From positions 196,063 through 260,062 of the forward strand of contig JAGDZR010000005.1 of the NCBI GenBank assembly GCA_049115695.1: 64,000 bases of DNA, written 5' to 3'. A program made the position numbers and the translations under genes. The notes beneath the pieces are model-generated. The model had not been told where the DNA came from, searched no databases, and saw nothing but the letters and a program-made list of their open reading frames with translations. Shown one piece after another: positions 7,527 through 15,227 of the stretch (the first letter of the stretch is position 1; every line of letters begins with the position of its first letter). The DNA comes from JAGDZR01 sp049115695 (lineage in GTDB: Bacteria > Bacteroidota > Bacteroidia > Cytophagales > Cyclobacteriaceae).

Positions 7527-9095
7527 ATGTCTTTAAATAATAAGCAAGGTTTCTTTGCTAATCTTAAATCTGACTTACCAGCTGGTATAGTCGTATTCCT
7601 GGTTGCAGTACCCCTTTGTCTAGGAATTGCATTAGCTTCTGGGGCGCCACTTTTCTCTGGAATTATTGCGGGAATTGTAGGTGGAATTATTGTTAGTTTG
7701 GTCAGTGGATCTTCACTTGGTGTTAGTGGGCCAGCAGCAGGCTTAACTGTAATTGTCCTTTCATCAATTGAAGAGCTTGGCTCCTTTGAGTTATTTCTCG
7801 CAGCTGTTTTTGTAGCGGGTCTTATTCAGATCATTTTGGGAATAGCACGAGCAGGGGTAATTGCTTACTATTTTCCCAGTACGGTGATTAAGGGAATGCT
7901 CTCGGCCATTGGAATCATTATTATCTTAAAGCAAATCCCACACGCATTCGGATATGACGAGGATCCTGAGGGAGACTTGGCGTTCGCTCAACAGGATGGA
8001 CACAACACTTTTAGTGAGTTTATCTACATGCTTGATTCAATTAGTCCGGGTGCAATTATCATCACAGCTGTATCCTTAACTATTCTTATTCTTTGGGAGC
8101 GACCATTTTTTAAGAAGTTAGCAATATCCAAAGTTGTCCAAGGACCACTTTTGGTTGTGATTGCAGGTATTCTGCTGAATTTGTTTTTTGCTAATTGGGA
8201 AGATTTAGTACTGACCAGTGAACACATGGTATCTATACCAGTTGCGGACTCTTTCATGAGCTTTATTGGTCAGTTCACGACACCTGACTTTTCGGCATTT
8301 ACAGACCCTAAACTTTATACTGTCGCATTTACCATTGCCATAGTTGCCAGTTTGGAAACATTGCTTTGTGTCGAAGCGACGGATAAACTGGATCCGCAAA
8401 AAAGAATTACGCCAACTAACAGAGAATTGATCGCCCAGGGAGCTGGTAACATGGTCTCAGGTTTGATCGGGGGATTGCCTGTTACTCAGGTGATTGTAAG
8501 AAGCTCAGCAAATATTCAATCAGGAGGTGTTTCCAGAGCATCTGCTTTTTCGCATGGTGTATTAATGTTAATTGCCGTAATGTTCATCCCTGGCATATTG
8601 AATATGATACCTTATGCCAGCTTAGCCGCAATCCTATTGGTTGTGGGTTACAAGTTATCTAAACCTTCACTATTCAAAGAAATGTACGCGATGGGACGAA
8701 TGCAATTTCTCCCCTTCGTCATCACGATTGTAGCGATTGTGTTTACTGACCTATTGATTGGTATCGGTATCGGTATGGTCGTTTCAATCTTCGAAATACT
8801 TTGGAAGAATTTCAAGACGCCATATGAGAAACGACCCTACGTTGAAGGTACACCAATCAATATTGTACTTTCTGAACAGGTCAGCTTTTTGAACAAAGCG
8901 AGTATCCTGCGAACACTCAAGGAAATTCCTGATGGAGGATCTGTTTTATTGGACCTTACCAAAACGCAAAGTATGCATCCTGATATTGTTGAGATCCTTG
9001 CTGATTTTGAACAACATGCTAAGGTGAGCGATATTTCGATAGAATGGAAGGGAGTCAAAGGACATCAAGTTCTTGATAAATTGATTGATATTTAA
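7527..9095 (+). CDS. SulP-family anion transporter with STAS-like tail
   Basis: A 522-residue SulP (SLC26-like) permease. It starts in the family manner (NLKSDLPAGIVVFLVAVPLCLGIALASGAP), continues through about 12-14 membrane segments and keeps the conserved GVSGPAAGL and SLETLLCVEATDKLDP motifs. The last 100 residues form a soluble STAS-like domain (GSVLLDLTKTQSMHPDIVEIL), shorter than in many relatives. SulP proteins carry sulfate, bicarbonate or other anions. In Bacteroidota they are often beside a carbonic anhydrase and then thought to carry bicarbonate. Here the next genes are assimilatory sulfate-reduction genes and no carbonic anhydrase is present, so sulfate is the better guess. A strong terminator closes the unit. 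Confidence 0.92.
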   Translation: MSLNNKQGFFANLKSDLPAGIVVFLVAVPLCLGIALASGAPLFSGIIAGIVGGIIVSLVSGSSLGVSGPAAGLTVIVLSSIEELGSFELFLAAVFVAGLIQIILGIARAGVIAYYFPSTVIKGMLSAIGIIIILKQIPHAFGYDEDPEGDLAFAQQDGHNTFSEFIYMLDSISPGAIIITAVSLTILILWERPFFKKLAISKVVQGPLLVVIAGILLNLFFANWEDLVLTSEHMVSIPVADSFMSFIGQFTTPDFSAFTDPKLYTVAFTIAIVASLETLLCVEATDKLDPQKRITPTNRELIAQGAGNMVSGLIGGLPVTQVIVRSSANIQSGGVSRASAFSHGVLMLIAVMFIPGILNMIPYASLAAILLVVGYKLSKPSLFKEMYAMGRMQFLPFVITIVAIVFTDLLIGIGIGMVVSIFEILWKNFKTPYEKRPYVEGTPINIVLSEQVSFLNKASILRTLKEIPDGGSVLLDLTKTQSMHPDIVEILADFEQHAKVSDISIEWKGVKGHQVLDKLIDI

Positions 9096-9115
9096 ATCAT
9101 TTAAGTGACATTTTT

Positions 9116-9144
9116 AAAAAGCGGGTCAATGACCCGCTTTTTTT
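9116..9144 (+). terminator. Rho-independent terminator after the SulP gene
   Basis: GCGGGTC (9121-9127), loop AAT and GACCCGC (9131-9137), flanked by A5 and followed by T7. This is a textbook intrinsic terminator 20 bases after the stop. Confidence 0.92.
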
Positions 9145-9225
9145 GTTTCTCAACTCCTGTTTGGTTGAATTTCATGCAATAAATTGGACCGAATGATGAG
9201 ATAATTGAAAAATATTTCAGATCTG

Positions 9226-9258
9226 TTTGGAAGTTTGAATCCTTTGATTCTACATTTG
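9226..9258 (+). promoter_or_regulatory. Promoter of the SAM-I riboswitch / metZ unit
   Basis: TTTG at 9226-9229 and TACATTTG at 9251-9258 match the Bacteroidota -33/-7 consensus exactly with a 21-base spacer. The start of transcription would fall near 9265, about 20 bases before the riboswitch P1 helix. Confidence 0.6.
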
Positions 9259-9284
9259 TTGCATCTTTCAGGTAGCTGATAAGA

Positions 9285-9385
9285 TAATTTATACAGAAGT
9301 GCGGAGAGACAGGCTCGTAGATGCACTAGCAACCTGGTACCCAATCAAGGTGCTAATTCCTGAACTGAAAAGTGAATATAAATTA
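9285..9385 (+). ncRNA. SAM-I (S-box) riboswitch
   Basis: The core matches the SAM-I consensus: GAGAGACAGGCTC, then GCAACC (9329-9334) and AAGGTGCTAATTCC (9347-9360). All helices can be drawn: P1 TAATTTATA (9285-9293) with TATAAATTA (9377-9385), P2 AGTGC (9298-9302) with GCACT (9323-9327), P3 ACCT (9332-9335) with AGGT (9348-9351), and P4 ACT-GAAA-AGT (9364-9373). It precedes a homocysteine-forming enzyme, the expected target. High SAM should reduce expression. No T-tract terminator follows, so control is probably translational. Confidence 0.93.
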
Positions 9386-9465
9386 GATGAAAATGACATA
9401 CGTTATTAGATTTTCTTCCACAGCACAACCAGGCATTTCAATCTGTTGTAACTGTTGTTGCACGC

Positions 9466-9500
9466 TGTAGGATTTATTCCGCTTTACTTTTAATCCTACA
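9466..9500 (+). promoter_or_regulatory. Hairpin just before the metZ start codon
   Basis: TGTAGGATT (9466-9474) pairs perfectly with AATCCTACA (9492-9500), ending 14 bases before the ATG at 9515. It may be part of the riboswitch expression platform, limiting ribosome access. There is no U-run. Confidence 0.4.
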
Positions 9501-9514
9501 AAAACCATCATTCC

Positions 9515-10690
9515 ATGAATTTTGAGACTGACGCAATACGTACACAATTAGAAAACGCCCTACACAGAGAGCATTCCACACCGTTATTTTTGACGAGTAG
9601 TTTCACTTTTGCAAGTGCAGAAGAGGCGCGCGCAATGTTCAATGATGAAATTCCGGGCAATATCTATTCAAGGTATTCTAATCCTAATACAGATGAGTTC
9701 ATTGCTAAAATGTGTTCACTGGAAGGGACCGAGGACGGTATTGCTACCGCGACGGGTATGTCAGCGATGTTCACGAGCATGGCTGCATTGCTTGGTCAGG
9801 GAGATCACGTACTGGCATCAAGGGCCCTTTTTGGATCAACACATCAGCTATTCACCAAGTTTTTTCCAAAGTGGGGTATAGAGCATACTTATTTCAATTT
9901 GTACCGTCCTGAGAAATGGGAATCGTTGATTCAGCCGAATACCAAAATGATATTCGTCGAAACACCTTCAAATCCGGGTTTGGATATTGTAGACCTGGAG
10001 CTATTGGGACAGCTGGCTGAGAAGCATAATGTTTTGCTGAATGTAGATAATTGCTTCGCAACACCTTATGTTCAGAATCCAGCCAAGTTTGGGGCACATA
10101 TCGTGACGCATTCTGCTACAAAATTTATTGATGGTCAGGGACGAACACTTGGAGGAGCAATATTAGGAAATGCGGATATCATTGAGGAAATCAGACAATT
10201 TGCAAGACATAGTGGGCCAAGTATGAGCCCATTTAATGCATGGGTGTTAAGTAAAAGTTTGGAAACACTCGCTGTGAGGATGGAGCGCCATTGCGAAAAT
10301 GCCCTCAAGATTGCGGAATATTTACAGGACCATGATGAATTGGAACAGGTACGCTATCCGTTTCTTAGCAGTCATCCACAGCACGAGTTAGCGCAAAAAC
10401 AAATGAAGTATGGAGGAGGGATTGTCACATTTACGGTCAAAGGAGGCCTGAGTAGAGGTGCTGCTTTTTTGGATAATCTTAAAATGTTGAGCCTTACCCC
10501 AAACCTGGGTGATACACGAACCACGGTAACACATCCAGCTAGCACGACACATAGCAAGTTGACGGAGGAAGAAAGAGCAAGTGTAGGAATATCACCCGGA
10601 CTTGTGCGTATATCAGTTGGATTGGAAAATGTGAATGATGTGCTCGCGGACATAGAACAGGCTTTGCAGGCAAGTAAATTGAAAAAATAA
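9515..10690 (+). CDS. metZ: O-succinyl/acetylhomoserine sulfhydrylase (MetZ-type)
   Basis: A PLP enzyme of the Cys/Met-metabolism family, 391 residues. It should make homocysteine directly from an activated homoserine and sulfide in the cytoplasm. The PLP lysine is Lys203 in SATKFIDGQGR; that GQGR context is typical of MetZ-like O-succinylhomoserine sulfhydrylases rather than cystathionine synthases. Other landmarks are YSRYSNPN near residue 50, the FVETPSNPG loop and the C-terminal GLVRISVGLENV. A SAM-I riboswitch in the leader fits a methionine role, and the sulfide-producing operon lies directly downstream. O-acetylhomoserine as substrate cannot be excluded. No homoserine acyltransferase gene is in the window. 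Confidence 0.88.
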   Translation: MNFETDAIRTQLENALHREHSTPLFLTSSFTFASAEEARAMFNDEIPGNIYSRYSNPNTDEFIAKMCSLEGTEDGIATATGMSAMFTSMAALLGQGDHVLASRALFGSTHQLFTKFFPKWGIEHTYFNLYRPEKWESLIQPNTKMIFVETPSNPGLDIVDLELLGQLAEKHNVLLNVDNCFATPYVQNPAKFGAHIVTHSATKFIDGQGRTLGGAILGNADIIEEIRQFARHSGPSMSPFNAWVLSKSLETLAVRMERHCENALKIAEYLQDHDELEQVRYPFLSSHPQHELAQKQMKYGGGIVTFTVKGGLSRGAAFLDNLKMLSLTPNLGDTRTTVTHPASTTHSKLTEEERASVGISPGLVRISVGLENVNDVLADIEQALQASKLKK

Positions 10691-10706
10691 AACCTTGATG
10701 CACGTT

Positions 10707-10814
10707 GATAACGTTAAAAGACACCATGAATAGATTTTTGCATAACGTTTGTTGTTGCTGTTGGAAGGCATGTTGCATGCATAGATGGAGGAGTAGGCTT
10801 TAAGGAATAACGTT
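10707..10814. repeat. Three ATAACGTT motifs upstream of the sulfite reductase gene
   Basis: ATAACGTT occurs at 10708-10715, 10742-10749 and 10807-10814. The last copy is the full palindrome ATAACGTTAT. Three copies within 107 bases of a 203-base gap suggest binding sites for an unidentified regulator of the sulfur operon. Confidence 0.4.
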
Positions 10815-10833
10815 ATAAGTAATTAACAACATA

Positions 10834-10868
10834 AACCCCTGACAGCCGAAAGACTGCAGGGGTTTTTT
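10834..10868 (+). terminator. Terminator or attenuator before the sulfite reductase gene
   Basis: AACCCCTG (10834-10841) pairs with CAGGGGTT (10857-10864), with an inner CAG/CTG extension and a GAAA-containing loop, followed by six T. It ends 25 bases before the ATG at 10894, leaving no room for a full promoter in between. It therefore either ends the metZ transcript or works as an attenuator in the sulfite reductase leader. Confidence 0.75.
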
Positions 10869-10893
10869 ATTGAATTGACACACACACTTACCA

Positions 10894-13032
10894 ATGATAC
10901 AAATAAATACTTTACCTATTACACCTGCCGCTCAACGAGATATTGTTGAGCTGCAGGGCAAAATAGCAGATCACAAATCAGGAAAAATAGCAGATGAACG
11001 ATTTCGATTATATCGCCTCACCAGAGGTGTTTATGGTCAGCGTCAGCAGGGCGTTCAAATGTTTAGAATAAAGGTACCGTATGGTAAAATATCTCCTGAT
11101 CAACTAAGACGTTTGGCAGATCTGTCAGAGACTTACACCAAGGGCAATCTTCACATTACAACGCGACAAAACATTCAGCTGCATTATGTGAAGCTGGACG
11201 ATGCACCTGCCATTTGGGAAGGACTGGAAACCGTAGGTTTAACCGGCCGTGAGTCTTGTGGTAATACTGTCCGGGGTATTACTGCATCTCCACTTGCTGG
11301 TATTGATCCGAATGAGCTTTTTGATGTAACGCCATATGCACAGGCACTTTTTGAGTATTTCCTGAGAAATCCAATTTGCCAGGATATGGGTAGAAAAATA
11401 AAGATTGCTTTTTCATCAAGTGATGAGGATGCCGCTTTTACTTATATTCATGATTTTGGTTTTATACCGCGAATCAAAAACGGTCAAAGAGGATTTAAAA
11501 TAATCGTCGGTGGAGGATTGGGAGCCCAGGCAATCATGGGGCAGGTGGCGTATGAATTTCTACCAGTTGATCAAATCATTCCATTTGTAGCCGCTGGTCT
11601 TAGGGTCTTTGATAGATATGGTGAGAGGGAGCGCAGACATAAGGCAAGATTGAAGTTTTTGGTGGACCCTAAAAAGGGATTAGGAATAGATGGATTTTTA
11701 CAGCTGGTCGAAAAAGAATGGAGTGCATTGGCAGATCAGACAGTTGCCATTGATCCGGTAGAGGAGACACCTGCGCTTCCAACTTTTCAGCAAAATACAC
11801 CGCTACCTGTCAAGGATTTGAAAGCATATCAGCAGTGGTTGGAAGGAAATACCTTTGAACAAAAACAAACAGGATTTTTTGCTGTGAAAGTAAGAGTACC
11901 ATTGGGTGATATTCAAGCAGATTTGGCTCGAAAAATTGCCCTATTGGCTGAAAAATATGCAAGTGATGACATTAGACTTACAGTCAATCAAGGGTTCGTC
12001 TATAAATTTATTCGGGAAGAAAACTTACCAAATATTTATGCTGAGTTGCAGGAGTTAGGACTGGCTGATGCCGGATTTGATACGTTGGCTGACATTACCG
12101 CATGTCCTGGTACTGATACATGTAATCTTGGTGTAACCAATTCCACTGCTCTTTCGACGGTGTTGGAGGGCGTGATTCGAGAAGAGTATCCGCATTTGAT
12201 TAATGAACGCTTGATCAAGATCAAGATATCAGGGTGTATGAATGCATGTGGTCAGCACATGGTGGCAAATATTGGCTTTCATGGTAGCTCCATTAAGAAA
12301 GACGGGAAGGTAGCACCGGCTATGCAAGTAGTTATAGGTGGAGGTGTTGATCCCGATGGTCAGGGATATGTGGCAGAAAAGGTTATCAAATTGCCAACAA
12401 AGCAAATCCCACAAGGACTAAGAACCTTATTGGATGACTATGAAACCAACAGTCAGGAAACAGAATATTTCAATGAATACTTCAGACGTCAGGGTAAAAT
12501 ATATTTCTACGATCTTTTGAAAGGTCTAGCGGATTTTGAAAAGCTAACAGACGATGTGTTTCAGGATTGGGGTAAAGTGGAGCAGTTTGTGCCGGAGATC
12601 GGAGTAGGTGAGTGTGCGGGAGTTGCGCTTGACCTGGTAGCCAGTATCATTGATGATGCCAAAGAGAGACATGCCTGGGGTGTGGAGCAGTTGAAGGAGC
12701 AGAATTGGGCCAATGTCATTTACTATGCCTACAATGCTTTTGTCATTGCCGCAAAGGCGGTCTTGTTGAATGAAGAAATCCATTGTAATACGCATGCTGG
12801 AATTATTGATGATTTCGAAAGTAAAATCATCGGAGAAGGGAAAGTGACTTTCGACGGATCATTTAAAGATCAGGCGTTGCAGATCAATCAGCATGCCCCT
12901 AATGAAGAGTTTGCCAGAGCTTACCTGTCTCAGGCAGGAGCATTTCTAAACAAGGTTTTGGATTATAGAAGTATAGATGCCATTGGCCTTGAAGAAGATA
13001 AAGTAGTGGTTAGAGATTTTTACAATGCATAA
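10894..13032 (+). CDS. Sulfite reductase (siroheme, 4Fe-4S) with C-terminal HEPN-like domain
   Basis: A 712-residue nitrite/sulfite reductase-family protein that should reduce sulfite to sulfide with siroheme and a 4Fe-4S cluster. The N-terminal half has two ferredoxin-like/catalytic repeats (NLHITTRQNIQLHYV; GRESCGNTVRGI). The cluster ligands are Cys404, Cys410, Cys448 and Cys452 (ACPGTDTCNLG and SGCMNACGQH). After about residue 560 an extra helical segment of about 150 residues follows, which I read as a HEPN-like domain (WANVIYYAYNAFVIAAKAVLL). The next two genes make siroheme and the following one makes sulfite, so sulfite is a better substrate guess than nitrite. The siroheme methyltransferase gene begins on the next base. 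Confidence 0.88.
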   Translation: MIQINTLPITPAAQRDIVELQGKIADHKSGKIADERFRLYRLTRGVYGQRQQGVQMFRIKVPYGKISPDQLRRLADLSETYTKGNLHITTRQNIQLHYVKLDDAPAIWEGLETVGLTGRESCGNTVRGITASPLAGIDPNELFDVTPYAQALFEYFLRNPICQDMGRKIKIAFSSSDEDAAFTYIHDFGFIPRIKNGQRGFKIIVGGGLGAQAIMGQVAYEFLPVDQIIPFVAAGLRVFDRYGERERRHKARLKFLVDPKKGLGIDGFLQLVEKEWSALADQTVAIDPVEETPALPTFQQNTPLPVKDLKAYQQWLEGNTFEQKQTGFFAVKVRVPLGDIQADLARKIALLAEKYASDDIRLTVNQGFVYKFIREENLPNIYAELQELGLADAGFDTLADITACPGTDTCNLGVTNSTALSTVLEGVIREEYPHLINERLIKIKISGCMNACGQHMVANIGFHGSSIKKDGKVAPAMQVVIGGGVDPDGQGYVAEKVIKLPTKQIPQGLRTLLDDYETNSQETEYFNEYFRRQGKIYFYDLLKGLADFEKLTDDVFQDWGKVEQFVPEIGVGECAGVALDLVASIIDDAKERHAWGVEQLKEQNWANVIYYAYNAFVIAAKAVLLNEEIHCNTHAGIIDDFESKIIGEGKVTFDGSFKDQALQINQHAPNEEFARAYLSQAGAFLNKVLDYRSIDAIGLEEDKVVVRDFYNA

Positions 13033-13785
13033 ATGAAGTTGCCTAAACTTACATTAGTTGGTGCCGGTCCAGGAGATCCGGATTTAATAACAATTAAGGG
13101 TGTAAAAGCACTCATGAGTGCAGACGTTGTTTTGTACGATGCACTTGTGGATAGTTCGCTCTTGCAATACGCACCAGATGCACTACATGTTCCTGTTGGC
13201 AAGCGAGCTGGAAAGTCATCTGTGTCTCAGCAAACGATCAATCAGTTGATTGTCGAGCATGCCTTGACCAATGGTCATGTTGTAAGACTAAAGGGTGGTG
13301 ATCCTTTTGTTTTTGGTCGAGGTATGGAGGAAATGGCCCATGCCAGACAATTTGGTATTGAGACAGAAGTTGTAGTCGGTGTGAGCAGTATAATGTTGCC
13401 TGGTTTATACGGCGTACCCTTAACTCAGAGAGGTGTTAATCAGAGCTTCACGGTAGTTACTGCAACTGGAGCAGATGGTAGACTTACCAGTGAACTAAAA
13501 GCAGCAGCCAGAGATGCACCGACTGCCTTGATTTTTATGGGCTTGAGAAAAATCCAAAGGATTGTAGCTGAGTATCAGTTCAACAATAGAGGAACTCTCC
13601 CTGTAGCGGTTATCAGTAATGGGTCATTGTTAAATGAGAAAGTAATTACGGGCACAGTTAATACAATTGCAGATGAATTGTCAGGGAGCGGCGTGGAAGC
13701 TCCCGCACTTTTAGTTTTTGGTGAAGGTGCAGCGTGCTATTCCTCTGAGAACATGATGAACATACAAAAAGAAGCAGTGGCATGA
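13033..13785 (+). CDS. cobA: Uroporphyrinogen-III C-methyltransferase (SUMT)
   Basis: SAM-dependent methyltransferase that converts uroporphyrinogen III to precorrin-2, the first step from the heme pathway to siroheme. The family signatures are GAGPGDPDLITIKG at the N-terminus, LKGGDPFVFGRG near residue 85 and VGVSSIMLPGLYGVPLT, all typical. At 250 residues it is the stand-alone form, without the CysG dehydrogenase domain, which is the next gene. The ATG directly follows the reductase stop codon and the 3' end overlaps the next gene by four bases (ATGA), so translation is likely coupled. It supplies siroheme to the sulfite reductase upstream. Confidence 0.93.
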   Translation: MKLPKLTLVGAGPGDPDLITIKGVKALMSADVVLYDALVDSSLLQYAPDALHVPVGKRAGKSSVSQQTINQLIVEHALTNGHVVRLKGGDPFVFGRGMEEMAHARQFGIETEVVVGVSSIMLPGLYGVPLTQRGVNQSFTVVTATGADGRLTSELKAAARDAPTALIFMGLRKIQRIVAEYQFNNRGTLPVAVISNGSLLNEKVITGTVNTIADELSGSGVEAPALLVFGEGAACYSSENMMNIQKEAVA

Positions 13786-14369
13786 CAGAAAATAAACTCT
13801 TTCCAATATTCGTCAAACTGGATCAAATTCAGACCCTTCTGGTAGGTGCTGGTAATGTGGGGTTGGAAAAGCTTCAAGGTCTTTTAAAGAATGATGAATG
13901 CGCGAACATCAAAATTGTTGCGCCTGAAGCTTTGCCTGAAATTGTTGAGCTTATCGAAGCACATGAAACTGTAGAATGGCATCAAAGGGAAGTTGTGGCT
14001 GATGATTTGGATGGGATTGATATGGTCATCTTGGCGACTAATAATCGAGCAATAAATGCGGAGTTGAAGTCATGGGCAAAAGCAAGACATTTATTGACCA
14101 ATGTAGCAGATACGCCGGATTTGTGCGATTTCTACCTTGGATCGACTGTCAAACGCGGTAACCTGAAACTAGGTATTAGTACCAATGGAATGTCACCAAC
14201 ATTTTCGAAGCAATTTCGAAAAGTAATGGAAGAGACTCTGCCTGAGGAAACAGATGAACTGCTAAACAATCTGCGGAGTATAAGAAATAAACTCAGTGGT
14301 GATTTTAGTGAAAAGGTGAAAAAACTAAATGAATTGACAAAAACCCTAATTGAAAATGACAAAGAGTAG
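13782..14369 (+). CDS. Precorrin-2 dehydrogenase / sirohydrochlorin ferrochelatase-like
   Basis: A 195-residue protein matching the N-terminal part of CysG and yeast Met8. It should oxidise precorrin-2 with NAD and insert iron to form siroheme. The Rossmann motif is LLVGAGNVGLEKLQ at about residues 20-33; DMVILATNN and LTNVADTPDLCDFYLGS follow, and KLGISTNGMSPTFSKQFR contains the Ser and basic residues typical of the family. It overlaps the methyltransferase gene by four bases and the APS reductase gene by 14. The pair of separate siroheme genes replaces the fused CysG of enterobacteria. Confidence 0.9.
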   Translation: MTENKLFPIFVKLDQIQTLLVGAGNVGLEKLQGLLKNDECANIKIVAPEALPEIVELIEAHETVEWHQREVVADDLDGIDMVILATNNRAINAELKSWAKARHLLTNVADTPDLCDFYLGSTVKRGNLKLGISTNGMSPTFSKQFRKVMEETLPEETDELLNNLRSIRNKLSGDFSEKVKKLNELTKTLIENDKE

Positions 14370-15030
14370 TGAATCACAATTGCTGGATGATCTCAACGAC
14401 TCCTATGACTCCTTGGACCCTAAAGGAAGACTGGAAAAATTATTTAGTGAAAACAATCCAGAGGAGATTTTATTAACGTCTTCATTGGGGACGACTGCCG
14501 CTATCACGCTACACATGATAAGTAAGATTGCGCCCGAGCATCCAATTTACTTTGTCGATACGCACTTTCATTTTCCAGAGACCATTCACTATAAGAATCA
14601 ACTGGCATCACGACTTGGTCTCAATATTGTTGATGTGTCCTCTAATATGAATCAGCACCTGTTCACACTTGAAAATGAATCATACAAGCACAACGATGAT
14701 TTTTGCTGCTTTGTGAATAAGGTTTATCCGGTTGAGAAGCTCAAGGAAGGTAAAAAGTTTTGGATTAGTGGGGTGCTCAGGTTTCAAAATGAAAACAGAA
14801 ATAAACTACGATTATTCGAACCCAAGGATGATTTAATCAAATTCCACCCCATTTTGGATATGACGCCTGAGGATGTGCAGATGTACATGATGATCAATGA
14901 ATTGCCACAAAACCCTTTGGTTTATCAAGGGTACGGTTCCGTTGGTTGTACACACTGTACTGAGAAGGGAGATGGAAGAGAAGGGAGATGGCTGAATACT
15001 GCGAAGAGCGAATGCGGTCTTCATCAATGA
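14356..15030 (+). CDS. cysH: APS reductase, 4Fe-4S type (CysH family)
   Basis: A 224-residue CysH-family reductase that makes sulfite from adenylyl sulfate. The PP-loop region is SSLGTTAAITLHM and VDTHFHFPETI. The Cys pair CC at 117-118 and CxxC at 198/201 (CTHC) are the 4Fe-4S ligands that distinguish APS reductases from enterobacterial PAPS reductases. The catalytic Cys220 is in the C-terminal ECGLHQ. The preferred start is the ATG at 14356, overlapping the previous gene; a TTG lies two codons earlier. ATP sulfurylase genes are not in the window. The operon is closed by a hairpin terminator. Confidence 0.92.
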   Translation: MTKSSESQLLDDLNDSYDSLDPKGRLEKLFSENNPEEILLTSSLGTTAAITLHMISKIAPEHPIYFVDTHFHFPETIHYKNQLASRLGLNIVDVSSNMNQHLFTLENESYKHNDDFCCFVNKVYPVEKLKEGKKFWISGVLRFQNENRNKLRLFEPKDDLIKFHPILDMTPEDVQMYMMINELPQNPLVYQGYGSVGCTHCTEKGDGREGRWLNTAKSECGLHQ

Positions 15031-15067
15031 GCTTTTATTGGTTAAAAGGTGAATATTGGGTTAGGGT

Positions 15068-15105
15068 AGGTCAGTTACAATCGTAGCTGACCTGTGTTGT
15101 TTATT
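15068..15105 (+). terminator. Terminator of the sulfate-reduction operon
   Basis: AGGTCAG (15068-15074) pairs with CTGACCT (15087-15093), with an inner TAC/GTA extension and an AATC loop, followed by a T-rich tail. It lies 38 bases after the cysH stop. Confidence 0.7.
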
Positions 15106-15156
15106 GGGAGTGCAGCCTATATTATTCTCGTTGAATCTTGAATCATCCCTGTTCAA

Positions 15157-15176
15157 CTGATTCATGCTGATTCATT
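15157..15176. repeat. Two abutting 10-bp direct repeats upstream of the receptor gene
   Basis: CTGATTCATG (15157-15166) is followed directly by CTGATTCATT (15167-15176), one helical turn apart, about 50 bases before the ATG at 15228. This is a possible activator site; no regulator is assigned. Confidence 0.3.
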
Positions 15177-15227
15177 GTCAATATATGACTACCTAGACAA
15201 AACCTAGAGCGTTTATCCCGAATTGAA

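Noticed and set aside
9150..9344. 64-codon open frame on the minus strand
   Set aside because: It runs antisense through the metZ promoter and half of the SAM-I riboswitch; no start context or recognisable product.
10894..13032. HEPN domain as a toxin
   Set aside because: It is fused to a metabolic enzyme, lacks a clear RNase motif and has no antitoxin beside it.
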